Shown piece after piece: positions 10,427-25,400 of a stretch of DNA of 64,000 bases. The number at the start of each line of letters is the position of its first letter. The first letter of the stretch is position 1. A model generated the notes under the pieces. That model was given only the letters and a program-made list of their open reading frames with translations. It searched no databases and was not told where the DNA came from. The stretch comes from Sabellastarte sp. h YS-2021. Its lineage: Eukaryota; Annelida; Polychaeta; Sabellida; Sabellidae. A program made the translations under genes and the position numbers. The DNA is taken from contig OZ024930.1 in the NCBI GenBank assembly GCA_964017235.1, positions 24,432,614 to 24,496,613 on the forward strand, written 5' to 3'.

Positions 10427-13400
10427 ATGTGGCTCTTCATCATTTCACTCGTCACCTTATTGAATCCTGTGATCTGTGACGTCACAGACATTGTGACGCC
10501 AGAAGGCACCTGTTTGCTTGTGGAGACTGGAGTAAATGTGAGGGGAACAGGTAAATGCAAAATGATGTTTTTTGTCTGTTTTTTTTTTTGTTTTTTGTTC
10601 TTGTTGTTTTTTGTTTTTTTTTATTATTATTATTTTTGGCAAAAGTTGACAAGTGGCCTCTACCTTTGTTGGTAAATTAAACACATTGGTTAAATCCCGA
10701 TCACATTGCAGGTAGTATACAGCCAACTAATGTATCTAAAATTCATGTTACTGCCAGTGAAAACATCTTCACTACAAATACATCCGTGTGGATGGCCACG
10801 GAAAATACCACAGAATACCACAGCATGTAAAGTTTATTGACAGAAGTCTGTCAGTGCATAGAGGAATGGGGTGTTATAAACAATTAATAAACTCAGTTGT
10901 TAATGGCAAAAATTTTTCTTGTCATTTTAAAAATAGAACATCATTTATCTAGAGTACAATTATTTGCCCTCAAGTAAAAAAGGAGAGTCCTACTCTGAGC
11001 AGAGGTAGGCCCACCAGGTAGGGGTGCATATGAAGAAAGGTATGCCAATTTGAACAGGTAGGCCTTAAGTTGGCTCCTGAAAGCCAAGAGAGTCTGCTGT
11101 GATCTAACCAACTGTAAAATTTTCAGTCATATGCCTGTCAATTGCCTTTTCAGGACTGATTGAGGAAAACGATAGTCTGTTATAAATAGTAACATACCAA
11201 TCGCAATACATACTTCAGAAAATTTGTCTCTATTTCTATGAAGGTTTGTTTTCACTGAAAAACTTAACCCGTATAAGAATCAATGGGAATCGAGTTCTAA
11301 GTTTTACATATGATTGCATTTCTGCATAAAATGACTAGCAGGAAGTTTTCACTGGCTTATACCACTTCTATGGTTACATTATGTGACATTGGACATGTTG
11401 TATGTGTTACATGTTCAACGTACGAGAGTTATTGTAAGAGCTTGTCAATTTATAAATAACCAACTCGGGGGAAGAGGGTGCTGCTACAACTGGTCCTGTT
11501 GACAGTGGCAGGAAAATAAAAAGACGTTTTGCTGATCGCCCTGGTTAGTTTTCTGATTTGTCATATCCACCTTGGATCGCCAGTATAAAGGGGTCATTGG
11601 ACAGGTCAAACCACTTGGATTGAGTAATAACTGAAATACAACACATGATGGTTATATTTCTGCTTAGGGACATGAAGGACTTAGATGACATGATAAAAGT
11701 TTTTCCACAGAGGAGGAGAGTCCCAGTCCCTTGGATTAGACAGTGGCTAAGGAGATGTGAGGACAGGGCTAATACCATAATCTAGTCGCCGAGTTCTGTG
11801 ACGAAGATCAACCCACTTTCACTAACTTCAAGGAGATATTCTGAGATATTCACTGAGATATTATCTCCTGAGATATTCACTGAAATTGAGGGCCGGTTAA
11901 CACCAGACCTCCAGAAGCAGACCGAGCCTGAAGTTAGCTATTACACTGAGACATCTAGCTACAAGCGAGAGTTATGTCTCCCTTCAGTTCACCTTTAGGG
12001 TGGGAAGATCAGCAATCAACCACTTTGTCCTGTGGTTTGTGATGTCATAATAAGATGCTACGGTGATGAGGTTGTTGCTTGTACTACCTACCCTGAGGAC
12101 TGGTTGGAGATAGAGCAGGGCTTTGGGGAGAGGTGAAACCTACCCCATGCTCTTGGTGGCATAGATGGGAAACACATCCCCATCAGGCGTTCCAGATGAG
12201 AGGAGAGCAATAACTTCAACTACAAGGGTTTCCACCCCATGGTCCTGCTAGGTCTGGTGGACATGGACTATAAGTTCATCTCATTTGACATTGCCATCCT
12301 TGGATCAAGTTGTGACAGCCAGATTTTACTCTACAGTGACCTGAGGCAAAAAGATCGAGGATAGCACCATTAGCTTCCCTCAGTCAGAATCACCAGTCGA
12401 CCACAGGCCTCAACTGCCAGCTGAGAGGCAGGAGAAGGGTTGTTGTGAACACTCTTGAGATTTTGGCCAGCAGATCCTGCAATCCACTATGTACTAAGAA
12501 CCTCCGGTTGTCATGCGGATAGTCACAGTCTCTGCTGCACAACCTATTGAGAATGATATCTGGAAGAGGACAGTTCCAAGTGGAAAACGTGGGTTTGAAC
12601 CTGGACAATATCTTGCAGGAAACCAACTGCCCCATAGAGGAGAAAACTCTACTGAAGCTACCAAGACACAATTACTGCAAAAAAGAAAGAGCTGTGCCTT
12701 GGTAGATGGACAGTATATGAAATATGAAATGACAATTGACTCATGGACTGTCTCAGTATTTTTTTTTTCAGTTTTTGGTTACATATGTACCATATTGTAT
12801 CAGTGATATGCATAGCATTACAAATATTTGTCTATTTTATGAACTCAGGTGTAGATGTATCTTTCAAACTTTTTTATATATCCAGTATTTGCATTACAAT
12901 GAGCTATATCTATCTTAGAAATTATAATTTTATTTTCTGTAATATGTACTTATCATATTTTGTCATGAATATTGCAAGAAAGTATTTGTGGTACTGTATC
13001 AATAAATATTTGTGTGGTTTACAAAATAATTTTTGTGCATCAAATTAACTGACAGGGAGGTGGGAGGGTTTGAACCCTCCACCATCGACTTTAAGTTTTT
13101 TGGACATCGGCCAAAAGAGAGGTAGGAGGGTTTAAACCCTCTACAATTGAACTTTAAGCTTGTTTGGACATTGGCTGAAAGAGAGGTGAGGGGGGGGGGG
13201 GGGGGCTTGAACCCTCTAATATGAACTTTAAACTTGAGATTTCCTTATGACTGAAAAGATGGCCATACAATGGCCACAATAGGTATACGATGGGTTTATG
13301 ACAAGGTATACAAGTGTAAGATCAGATAAGAATCCGGAAAGTTTTACAAGAATTTCAAACCATTTGAAATTATCAGAACCTTGAGTTTTTCTATATGATA

Positions 13401-16400
13401 GGTTTACCAAGCTCAGGATTCACTTCCCAGATTTTCATAATAGGGAGCAAGGTTTATGATACACACAGAAATGGAACAGTTGGGAGGCAAACTATTGAAA
13501 ATTAGAGTGGAATATAACTCAGATAGTAGGAATAAGAAGTTCTATGAAAACATATAGATTATTTTGTTTTGACTGGAAAAGTTTATGAAATAATGCAATT
13601 TTTAAATGAGAAAATGCTAATTCTTCCATGTTACAAAAATGGTTTAAAGCTGCTCCATACACAATCACAGGGGTTTTACTTTATTATCCCCACAAACTAT
13701 ATCACTGCAATTTATTGGAGTCACTTGCTAACATTTGTACTCCCTAGTACAAAGCAACCAACGTTTACATTCCCTCAAACAAAACCGAAATGTACTAACC
13801 AAGAATCACAGGTAATGGATTAAATTCAGGGGCCTGTTCCCAATTTACCAAGACAGTGAGAAGATACAACTTGGGGATTTATTAGTTTATTCTATATTAG
13901 TTGTTTCTAAATCATTTTTACACATTGAATTTAAGGCCACCTTACCTTAAATTACACAATACAAGAAGAAAGGTGGCCTTAACATAAAACTTTGAATTAC
14001 ATCCGTTCAATTAGACATGCATGTGTGCATTATGAAATACAATGCCCACATACACTACTGCTGTGCAAAAATTCTACTTTATCTGCATAACATACACAAC
14101 AGTTACAGTTATTAGTGCTGCCATTTACATGGGTTTACTGATAACAAGATAAATGTAAAAGTTAAAGAGTTTTGGATTATTACAGTTCTAAAATGGTTAA
14201 ATTCATAATTTAATTAGCAATTTAACATATCAGAGTAGTAAAGAATAGAATCGCAATATGCCCCAAGTCCCAGGTATATCTAGATCACATGGACAGAGTA
14301 GTTTGGTAAGTTGTAGCCACTAGGTCAGAAGCATTGTTGTCTTGGGTAATATAGGCCCAGACTGCTTTACATCCAGGTGCCATGGCTTTGGATATGCTGT
14401 ACTGGAATGTTCGAATTAAAGGCCCAAGTGGCACCTGAACGACGGAAGGAGTGGAATGTTATGTTCTTATCTTGCAATTTTAAGAATGTGAGAATCTTTG
14501 AAAGTTGTTTTCTTAGTCTAGTGTCAGTGAGAGGTACCCATTTGCCAAAACATTGAATTTGGAAAAGGGGAAGGTTTTTGCCTTTAGGGGAAGATTTTAA
14601 TAACATCTTCAATGCAGCTACTGGACATAGAGGTGAGGAACCTAATACAGGAATTTTGAGGGTTTCGATTTTATCAGCAAATTGAAGGGTTTTCGACCAT
14701 TTAATGATCACATGAGCACCTGGAGGTGCACAAATAACATCTTCTCTAGTCAGTTATTTTAGGGGGTCGTAAGAGGGGATAGCATGAGGAACTAAATTGG
14801 AAATTCTCAAAAAAAGTAAAGAAAGATAGCAGGAAAGAGGCCTTGAAAACGTAATCCATATGTAAGTAATCACAGTGATGCACTATTTTGGTCAGCATGG
14901 GGATATCTAGGATTGCTTTTATGTGAAGATTGGGAGGTTTGGTTCTCAACAGTGATTTGTTAAACATCTTCAACAGGTGCTCTTGAAAACATGGTAAATT
15001 TATGCCAAAACTAAGAAATTTAGATTTGATTGGAGGGATATAATTGAGGACTGAGGTTTGAGAAGTATTATTATGCACCAAAAAATCCAGAAATGAGAGA
15101 ATACCCTGGGTGGATACTTCAGAAATTGCTATGGAGGCAAAGCAACAAAATGATAGAAAGACTCTACATTTTTGGTCGTACGCTCTAGCAGTGGACTGTG
15201 CAAAGGAAGAACCTAAACGAATTGTGGCTCTGGCTGACAGACTTGACAACTTTTTGGGGACACCTGTAAATTATATTGAATAGCTTCATACACAGTTTTC
15301 TGACAACTTTCATTTACAAACCAACGTGATAAGCTATCAGCTATTTGGTTACATTTACCTTTAATGTGAACTGTTTCAAACTAATGTCAAATTGAGAAAT
15401 TTCCATGAAAATGTTCCATGCAATATCGGCCAGTGTTAAATCTCTAGTCTTGCTAGTGCTGAGAACATATACAACTGCCTGATTATCACAATGAATGCAA
15501 ATTCTTTGGCCAGACCAAACTTGACCCCATGTTCGAACAGTAACCATTATGTAAAGCATCTCTAGGTGTACTATTGACATATTTTATGGCCTAGAGGCAG
15601 TAAAACAGCATACACAGAGATCTCCTATCTAGCTCCTAGGCCCTGATTGTTTATTTATTGTTTATTTGGGGTTTTACGTCGCTTTCAACACTGTACAGGT
15701 CATATCACAACGGGTAGTTGGAAGGGCAGAGGAAACCAGTACATATAGTTCGCTAGGGTTGTGTACTGTAAACTGCCAACCAACCCTAGGCCCTGAAGAC
15801 AGGCATCTAACTCAATGTTTTGATTAACAGATCTGTGAGAAAAGAATGCAGTTCCATTCAATTTTGCAGTGAAATTATCAAACCAGTTCAAATCCCGACA
15901 AAAATCAGCAGTGCAATTTTTTCACTCTTAGCAGCATTTCTAAGCAAATCTAACATCCTATTAAGAAAAAAGCGAGATGATTTAACGCATTTTGTGATGT
16001 ATAATAGTTTGCCTAAAAAGGACTGCAATTCTTTCTTGGAACAGTATGTTTTGTTTTTCCAGACTTTACAAAAGTCTATAATTTCTTTGATTTTTTTTCA
16101 ATTGTTATGAAGACTTAATGTTTTCAGTGTCAATTTCTCTACTCCTAGCCATGTTACTTTTGTAGAAGGAGGTACGGCTTTTTGTGGCTTATCCCAAAGC
16201 CTAATTTGACCAGCAATTTGTGCAAGGTATTGAAGGATTCTTCAGCTTTACTATTAACAGAATGGCCAATTATACCATCCATATAATTGGTCACTTGGAA
16301 GCCAAATTTACTCATTATATACCTCACAGTGTCGCTGAGTTTCTGAAAAATCGCCAAGCCAACTTTGAAGCCAAAAGACAGACAAGAGTCAAAATATATG

Positions 16401-19400
16401 TCTTCTGAATATAAACCTAAGAGGTTATAGTCCTTGGGGTAGATTTTAACATGATAGAAAGCTCTGCTAAGATCTATCTTATATAATAATGATCCTTTTC
16501 TTTGACTTTCTGGGTTATTGTGTCGATTGTCGGTAAAATAAGTAGAGAAGAAGTATTTAAATAAATATCAGCAGGTACTCCAGCATTAACTGAATATCCT
16601 GGCGGATAGTTGAGATCTACAATTAATCTTTTATGGGGAGCTCCTGGTTTTTCATGTGTTAAGAATGGAGAAAAATGCATATTTTCGAATGGGCATTCTT
16701 TAAAAGGACCATACATAGCATTTAATTGCTTTTCTTTTGCAATATAGGCTTTTACATCCTCTGAATGAAATTTTGCTGAACTATGATTAATGTGTTCATG
16801 TTTTAGAGGGTTATCGGTGTCAAAATCAAGTGGAAATCCATATTTAATTAAATAACATAACTGCTTGTCGCAACACTCTTTGATATATTTATCCCAAGCC
16901 GAATAATTTAGTCAAGATTCTATGTGAATCTGAGCACCCAAGATATTATGAGTTTTACATGAACTCACGTTTTTAAGTAATTTATTTATTTATTGATTTA
17001 TTTGGGGTTTTACGTCGCTTTCAACACTGTACAGGTCATATCACGACGGGTAGTTGGAAGGGCAGAGGAAACCAGTACATATAGTTCATTAGGGTTGTGT
17101 ACTGTAAACTGCCGACCAACGGCAAGCAACTACCAGCTTTCCCACTTGAAGCTGTGCTGGGGATCGAACCCCGGCCTCAGAGGTGGGAGGCGAGAGTGTT
17201 ACCACTCTGCCACCGTGGCCCCCCACACGTATTTACATGTTTGGCTTCACTAATTTTTGTTCTATGTTTTGGACGGAACCTAAGCGAATCATATTTGTCA
17301 TCAGTTTCAATCAATTTTACTTCATTTCTATGTTTTCTTTGGTAATGGCTTTACCAAATTGTTTTTCAGTCGGAAAAACATGATTTTTGCAGTACCTGAC
17401 CTGTTTGTTTTCCTTAAATTCATCGAGTCTTTTCTTCAATACTTCACCAGTGTGTTTTGTTTTGTGACTACCCGTGTTTCGACAAATATTTTGCTCCACG
17501 TTTTCATCATTATTGTTTTTCAATACATTTGATTGATCAGTTTCAATAGTATCAATATGCGACTGAACATTGAACCTATTGTTAACAGGTATTGGCATGT
17601 GAGGGTTTGTCACCCAGGCTGCTTACTTAACATTGGATCCAGCCCTATTTTTATATGTGAGTCAAACCCAAACTCTTACTAGAGTGAACTACTGTACTAG
17701 TGACAGCTGATTTGACAGCATAAGGTCGTTGCTTACAAGCTGGGTTGGTTATGTTCCTCTCAACTACATATGCATATGAAGTGAAACAGAATCTTAACCA
17801 ATCACTTTTCCAATTACTACTTAGTTTACTATTTACAACAGTTCCCCCACACACTATTTTTACATCCTCAGTGTTGCAATTAGGCACCGCAGAGAAGTGC
17901 CTTAGTCGTTTTTTGGACCATTTATGTAGTCTTTAAGGGAATGGGGGAACTTTTTCCCATAGTCAAAACATCTACTACACACATGTAGATAAGAGTGACC
18001 ATTATTTTCATGGTCTCCTTTGTGGGAACAGCTACCCTTCTGAAAATATCTACAAGGGGTGGGAGAGTCTATACCATTAATCCTTCTGGAGTTTAAACCC
18101 GAAGCTACATACTTGACTTTTTGGGCAGATGCCCGCCTTATCCTATCTATTTTATCAGTTTCTTGCCATGTAACTCTTCCTTCTTCTATCCTGCAAAACA
18201 AGACAGCATATGCCCCCTTAGCTGTTTTCCACCCAAAATCATGACTATCATCCATAATTTCTGCAAGGTAATCAAGCATACACTGTTTAACATTTTGTTC
18301 TTTTTCATCTCTACTGGTTTGAGGCTTCGAAGAGGCAATCTTAGGTTTGTTTGCCAAATTTTCGACCATATAAAGGCTTAAAACAAGTGAAATAGGTTAA
18401 ACCATCCCTTACCACATAGGCAAACAAGCATGAGGTTGTCTCGAAGACTCAGATCAATGTGACTTCCTGGCTTCCGCAAACATATGAGTCCAAGCTTTGT
18501 TATTCAATGCAATAGTCCATTTCACACAACAATGTATACAATCGAGTCAGTGTCTCTCATAACATGTAAAAAACTAAAACTTAAAACAAAAGCTCAGATA
18601 TAAAACGTTCTGAGAAATAAAAATTTTTAACACAATAAAATGGCGTCCTGCCTTCTTGACTTTTAATTTTAAAGTGAATTATGTAAGAAAGAGCGGGAAA
18701 GCGAAACAAACAACTAGGTCAAAGGTAACCAATGAAATAATGAACAAGAAAAGCTTTTACAAACGCCACTGAATAAGGTGGCACCCAAGATGTCACCTTC
18801 CCATACTTATGAAAGCAAATATTTCAAAATATCTGATAAAAACAGACATTAGATCCATTATTTCAACACTGAACAGTAATAAAATACAACTTTATGAAAC
18901 CTCTCCTATTAGGGAGATGCCCTAACTTGTTATTTTCATATTGCTAAAATAAACAACAGATTTTAGTTCAAACAACATGAAAGAATAACTTGTGTGATGC
19001 ACCTAACTTATTTGTGATCTCCAGCTTGTGGCAATATTATCGGTGGGGCGGATGCTAACACATTCTACATAGCAATGGGTGGCAGTGAGGAGTGCACACT
19101 GAATGGGGTGCTGTATGATTACCATTCCATCAACTTCAATGGTCAGGTAAGTCAGAGAATTCTACCACGTAAGATGCACATAATACATAGAGTTAGTTCG
19201 ATAGACTGGTGTGATTCTTTATCCCAACTTGCATGGACTAGTAATAGTACAATATCTAGACGTATAAGAAAAACCTCTCTATCAATATGTGCTATAGGCT
19301 TGGTTGTGTTGAAACTAACTTAAACTCCAATTTAGTAAGAAAATTTGTAGCTGAAAATTTTGGTTGACTGTAGCCCATACGGCCAGTGATTTGACTCTAT

Positions 19401-22400
19401 ATTCTGTGTGATAACAATCCAAATGATGCAATGATATGGTTAAAATCTAGTACATATAAATCATTTTTTTTCATGAAGAAATACCCATGTGCAGATTAAT
19501 TTTGTTGTCTCATAATAAATATAAGGCCACCTTTTTATTACTAGATAAGATTAGATAATAGTAAGATATATAATGATTACAAGAAAGAGATATATTTTTA
19601 TAACAACAAATGTTTGTGCAACTGCAATAGCAAGGCAATGTTATCATGCAATGATAATATTTTATAGAACTATCAACTTCATTGAAACATTGATGTTTAG
19701 GTTTAATTCATATGCTAATAGCTTGAAAAGATAAAAATCAATCTTTGATGGTTGATGTAGCATTCAGAGAGGCCAATCCCTCTCCTTCATATCCTCCCGA
19801 CTTTGATACCTGTTTGTCGTGCCCATTTTTTCTAGAAATTTAGATGATTTTGTGCTAAAAATATTTCAGTGATATAATTATTTTATAATTACTGTAGCAA
19901 GACATATTCTTGAGACGAATCCATGTCTGACCTGTGTAGTGTTACTTTGTAGACTGGCTGGGTGGCTGGGGATTACCTCACCATAGACAGGACAGCAAAC
20001 TGTGGTGGAGGTTAGTTAAGTTTCAAGGAAGACCTTTGGTAAGGAGAGTTAAAGGAGACTTTGTGAAACTGAATTTTAAGGTTGCTTTTACAAAGGAATG
20101 AAAATTACCTTCCTTCACTAAAGGAGGCCCTTTCCAAAGGAGGCTCTGTGAAACTGACCCCTGGAAAGAGATGCATATAAATAGGCCCTTGATCGAATGA
20201 TGTTGCATTCTTTATGCACTTCACGACTGTTTTATAGGAGTTCACGGCCTCTAAAAATGAAAAACAATCTTGTTCCAGTTAGTATTTGACGCTCATGACC
20301 TTCACCTATGATGACAACAAAGATGCAGAATATGTGAGCTTTGACGATAAAAACCTGTTTATATACTCAGAAAACATAAAATAAATGAAACTTAGATGTT
20401 TTACATGGTGGAAAGCAAATATCAAGTTTTGGTAAATTGTCATTTGCATTGCTGGTGTAAATCCATGTTATATAATACGTCAAAATGAAACTGAAAAGCC
20501 CAGCAATAACTGACTTAGTCACCCATTTTAATTGACATCCAGGTGACGCCCCGGATAGTGAGTGGAGAGCGATGTGGATTGCTACGGTGTACAACATTGA
20601 TTGGCCAAGAAGCTCCTCAGACACCAGTGAACAGCAGGTGCAGGACCTCACAGATTATTTGGATCTAGCTCAACAGCTCAACTTCAATGCTGTGGTCTTC
20701 CAAGGTAAGGATAAAGACATCAGAAACATAATGCTATCAACGTGTTATATAAAGTAAGTACGTAAGTAAAGTAAGTAAGTAAAGTAAGTAAGAAATACTT
20801 GTAAAGCGCCAAAATTGATGTAAACCCCCTCTAAGGCGCTGATGTCCAAAAAGGAATAGGTCCAGTTCCAAGAAAGAGGTCAGTATCCATATTAGCGTCT
20901 GATAGGGGAGATAGACTATGGTGGAGGATAGGCTAATCTGAAAAGATAGGTTTTCAACTGTTTTCTGAATCCAGAGATGCTTCCCACAGTTCTAAAGGCT
21001 TAAGGAAGCTTATTCCACTCTGCGGGAGGAGCTACTGTGAAGCCGCGCAACCCTGATTGTTGGTAAACCCATGGCAAATTCAAAGACTGTTATTAAAAAC
21101 CCAAGGTTTATTAAAGCCTATAACAAACACAATCTAGCCTTATGAAACATGTACAAAAGATATTATAAAGGCCATTAAAATCATTGATAATATAATCAGT
21201 CATGTATGAAGTGCTAAATCTAAGGTCTGATTAAACATGTACAAAAATGAATAAAAACATTAAAATCTCTTATAATATAACCAGTCATTTAGAAATTGCT
21301 TAACCCAATACCTGGTCGAATCTTCTTTTAGTCTCAGTATCAGCATATTCAGATTTGCATAAAATATAAAACTGTTGGGCAAGTTCACAACTGTGGACAA
21401 AACCTGGAAGATATAAACAGATAAAGCAGCTTTGTGAAGTTTGTTGCCATACTTTGCTTTGTTTTGCAGCTAGACCAGTAGGAGATGCTTTGTACAGCAG
21501 TACCATTGAGCCATGGAGTAGGTACCTGACTGGTACCCAGGGAGTACCTCCAGATCCCTTCTATGACCCCCTCACTTTCATCTGTAATGAGGCCCATGCA
21601 CGTGACATTGAAGTACATGTTTGGTTGAACCCATACAGAGCTAATATGGTGAGATATCAATTACCTTGCCATTGTCTAATTTTAATTCATTGTTTACAAC
21701 TTCCTGCTAACTGGTATTTGTCATACTAAATTACATGTGGTAATATAGAATTTAGTGATCTTTAAAGATGAAGATGGGATGTGCTCAATGTGTACAGCGG
21801 GTACATTCTCTTGCCAGATATATGTTTCATTCGAAAACTAGTCTAGTTCCTAAACTTTTTTCTTGTGCAGAAAAATGGTCCATTCCCCGAGGGACCCCAT
21901 CCCAATAAAAAGACCAAAATGGGACTATAACTTTTTTATTTTTAAAAATTCTTTTTACTCTTGAATCTTTGAAAGTACTTTACATTATGCAATGATAGAG
22001 TATAAGTTTAGAGTCATTTAAAATTATTTTAACCAGAATGCATGAATGCATTAGACTACCACCAATACTGGAAGGTGGAATTTAAGAAATAAATATAATA
22101 CAATAATGCACCCTAGAGTGTTTGACATTTTATATGCTCAAAATGTCTGAGTGCATCATGAAGTCACAGCAATGTTAATAAATGAACTATGCCAAAACTG
22201 AAAGTGGTATGCCCAAGGCAATAAGTGCCACCAGTGCCCCCTCCTGGCAGCCCAAAGAGCCCAGGAGGGGCCACTAGGGGCCAAAATCAAATAGTACAAT
22301 TTTGAAATTTGGTAACATGTGGTATTATAAGGTGTGAAAGTGGCCTATGAGGTCAAAGTGGAGTTGAAGGCACAACCCCATGTGTTAGTTGTTGTTTAGG

Positions 22401-25400
22401 CGAGAACAAATGAAGAAAGGTCATGCAAAATTGCAGCACAGATCGAAATTTAGTAGTACAAGCAAAGGTGGTAGATATAACAGAATAATAAAAAAAACCA
22501 TACAGCCACTAGCATTCTATGCTTAAAGGTCGTAAACTGTGAATTTACCTTTGTTAAGTCGATAAGCACTTAATGAAATGGAAACTGTGGTTGCTTTTTC
22601 AAATATATGGTAGAAGAGTCACAAATGACAATCTAAAATGTAAAAATCCCAAGTGCTGTGAAAAGCCCAACATGTTGTTTTTCTCGTAGATGATGATTGA
22701 TGATGTCACAGGTTCATAGTGAAGTTTGTTTAGGTTTGAGATAAACATATAAATGCACATTGAGTGGTGTAAGTATTTTTCTTTTTTTAAAGTTTTAGTT
22801 TACATAAAAGCAAAAACAGCCCGTCAATCTTATTTATTCACATGTTGCTGCTTTTTATCAGCTGTCACCTCATTTTTTTCTGGTTTTAAAGCTATCTCAG
22901 TTAATATAAACATTTAGATGAAAGTCAGCCAGCGTAAGGAATATGTGTGCACTTGTTTAACTTGGAATATATACTTCCACATGCTTCCATTTCTCACTTT
23001 GATCCTCTGCTAAATAACTTTCACAGTCTTGATAAAGACTCAAATTATAAGGATTAAATATTACAAATGTATGTGTACAAATTCAAAGGCTAACAGTTGG
23101 CTTTGTCAGAAAGTACTAAACCAGTAAAATTCTGTAAGGAAAAACTTTATTAAATATTCTATTAGCTGTAGCGATATTAAATTCAAAACTGAACTTTTTA
23201 AAGAATTTTGAAAGATATGGCCAAACTGCACTCAACATTGTTGTAAATGGAACTGAATTGAATTTATTTGGATTTAATGCAACATATTTAGACATATATT
23301 GGTGTCAGAGGCAAAAATTAGTGATAGTACTCTTTAATTACACATTTTCAAGTATATGTAAGTAAATTTCAGTCATGTAGATAGCTTGTGTAAAGGCTAA
23401 CCTCTTATATAGTTTAAACATTGCCTCAAAAAAATACCAGAGGTTGGCACAATATCTACACAGTCAGATATATTTATAGGTTTTATGGTTACAGTGTGTG
23501 AACATTACATATCTTTGCATGGGCCCAATTTCCCATATATTGATTCAGTATTTATTTAATGATTATTTTGTGGTAAGATAAATTTTTAAAACAAGGAAAA
23601 ATCTATTCAAATTTATCATAACAATGGTCCATCCTACTTCTCTAACATATAATTTTTAATATGAGAGTAATATTAATAGAGTAATAGGTCTCCAAAGGCT
23701 ATTTGTGTAGTTCATTGCTGCACACTGATATATTATAGCATAACAAATAAATTGCATTCAAAAACACTGAAAAATGCGTACTTTTGAAAATGTTGATACA
23801 TGAAAAGACAGTTTGACTATATTTCCTCTTCAAACATGAACCTGTGACGTCAAGGCTAGTATTTTCTAGGAAAGCTATGGAGTGAAAAATAATGGCGACA
23901 GTTGTAAAAACTTGAAAAAATGACAGAAAATGGTTGAATATAGCATGTAACCTTGTCCAGACGTATCTTATTTTTGAAAAAATTGAAGTTTCACATCTAT
24001 GTGTGTCTATTGACAACAGTTCTCAAAATGCTTCCTATGACCTTTAAAAAGATAAAAAGATCCAATAACTTGTAGGTAAAATACTAAAATGTAAAGTAAG
24101 TTAACGCCCACAAACGTGCATGAGGGTCAAGATTTGCCCAGGTGGGCATATTGACACACCAAGGCAAACCCTGAGCCAATTAATAAGAATTAGTTCCATC
24201 ATTTGATCTGTAGCTTTGACCAAGTCAAAGGCAAGCCCAAGTCAATAAAACAACAGCACAGATTATATGGGCAGTTTATCTGCCAGTAAATGAAATGATG
24301 CTTGTGCACTCATGATAAATATTCTGATAATAAAACACAGTATTTACATGTTAACTTGACATGATATACATCATAATACTTGGTAATGATGTGATAGTGT
24401 TTATAAATAATGTTGCATACTAAAATTAAGTTATTTGGGTCCCCCTTTATTTTTATTTTTCGTATATCCATGCTGCTTAGGGATTTGTGTTTCTCAACCA
24501 GCTTAGTGGGGAGTGTAGGGTGCCCATGAGTCACCAGCAGGATGAATGACTTTAAGGCTTGAGGGCTTGGCGCTTCGAGGACTGAGCATAAAGTTTTAAT
24601 TTGTCAGACTCCTCACAGTCCCTTTCTTTTTTTAGGCCACTGGAGTATCTCTATTCTTTATGCTCAGGAATGTAAGCTATTTGTTGTCTCGCCTCTTGTT
24701 TGCCTCAAGATCTGCTCATGGTCCCAGCTTTCTCCCTCAATCCTTCAGACAGGCAAGCTGTTACAGAAATATTAACCAGTTTCCAAGTATTGCCAAGTTA
24801 TGGGGCCTATCAGTCCTGATGTTGCTGTATGGGGTCATTTCCCTTAACCCAGGTCCCATATCTTTTGGCCATATCGATCTGTCAGGAACAAAGGACCTGG
24901 TATTTCAGATGTTATGTCCACTCTCTCAATCTACTAGCTATGATTGTGACATACATTTGTCCAACTGTCAGTGATAGTTTGCTGTGCTCCATTACTCCTA
25001 CAGGGTTTAAGTTGTTGTCATACCAACCATGCTTATGGCCTAGCCAGTGTACTTAACTGATATCTACTGGTAACCATGTCTCAAAAAAGCTATTCGGTCA
25101 CAGTTATATCATGAGAAAGACCAATATGTTTATAAATTTGACATATTTTAATTTCTAGATAAGGCTATGTTGTAATTAGAAGATAGCAGTGATATATCTC
25201 GTAACTACAGGAAAGACACTTTTCACAAAACTTATATTTACATGTATTATCAACTAATAACAAGGCTATAGAACTATCTTGAAGTTATGAGACATTATAC
25301 AACAATCAAGTTCAATAAATGTGATGGTTAAAGTTGAAACATCCAGGCAAAACCAGCCAAACCTTCATTTCCATAGATAATTTAGATAGGCCTGTTTCCC

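Larger units (their letters stand above)
14285..18369 (-). mobile_element. DIRS-type tyrosine-recombinase retrotransposon in GHL10 intron 1
   Basis: Reading right to left: gag with zinc-binding cysteines/histidines, connector with GFPLDFD, reverse transcriptase, RNase H, tyrosine recombinase. It is antisense to the host gene. Two SINEs lie inside it (16980-17224 and 15647-15784), so those SINE insertions are younger. The recombinase end is best preserved. The element differs clearly in sequence from the copy at 1-3007, so it is a separate lineage or much older. Confidence 0.85.
10551..19024 (+). other. Intron 1 of the GHL10 gene, filled with mobile elements
   Basis: This 8.5-kb intron separates the signal-peptide exon from the first half of the SH3b module. 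It begins with a T-rich stretch (10570-10635). It then holds a Harbinger transposase relic (about 11.5-12.7 kb), a short tandem repeat with poly-G (13055-13225), and a minus-strand DIRS retrotransposon (14285-18369) carrying two SINEs. I see no additional host exon in it. Confidence 0.7.

Noticed and set aside
20367-21660. Minus-strand ORFs opposite GHL10 exons 4 and 5
   Set aside because: They are antisense shadows of exons with matching splice phases and recognisable domain motifs on the plus strand.
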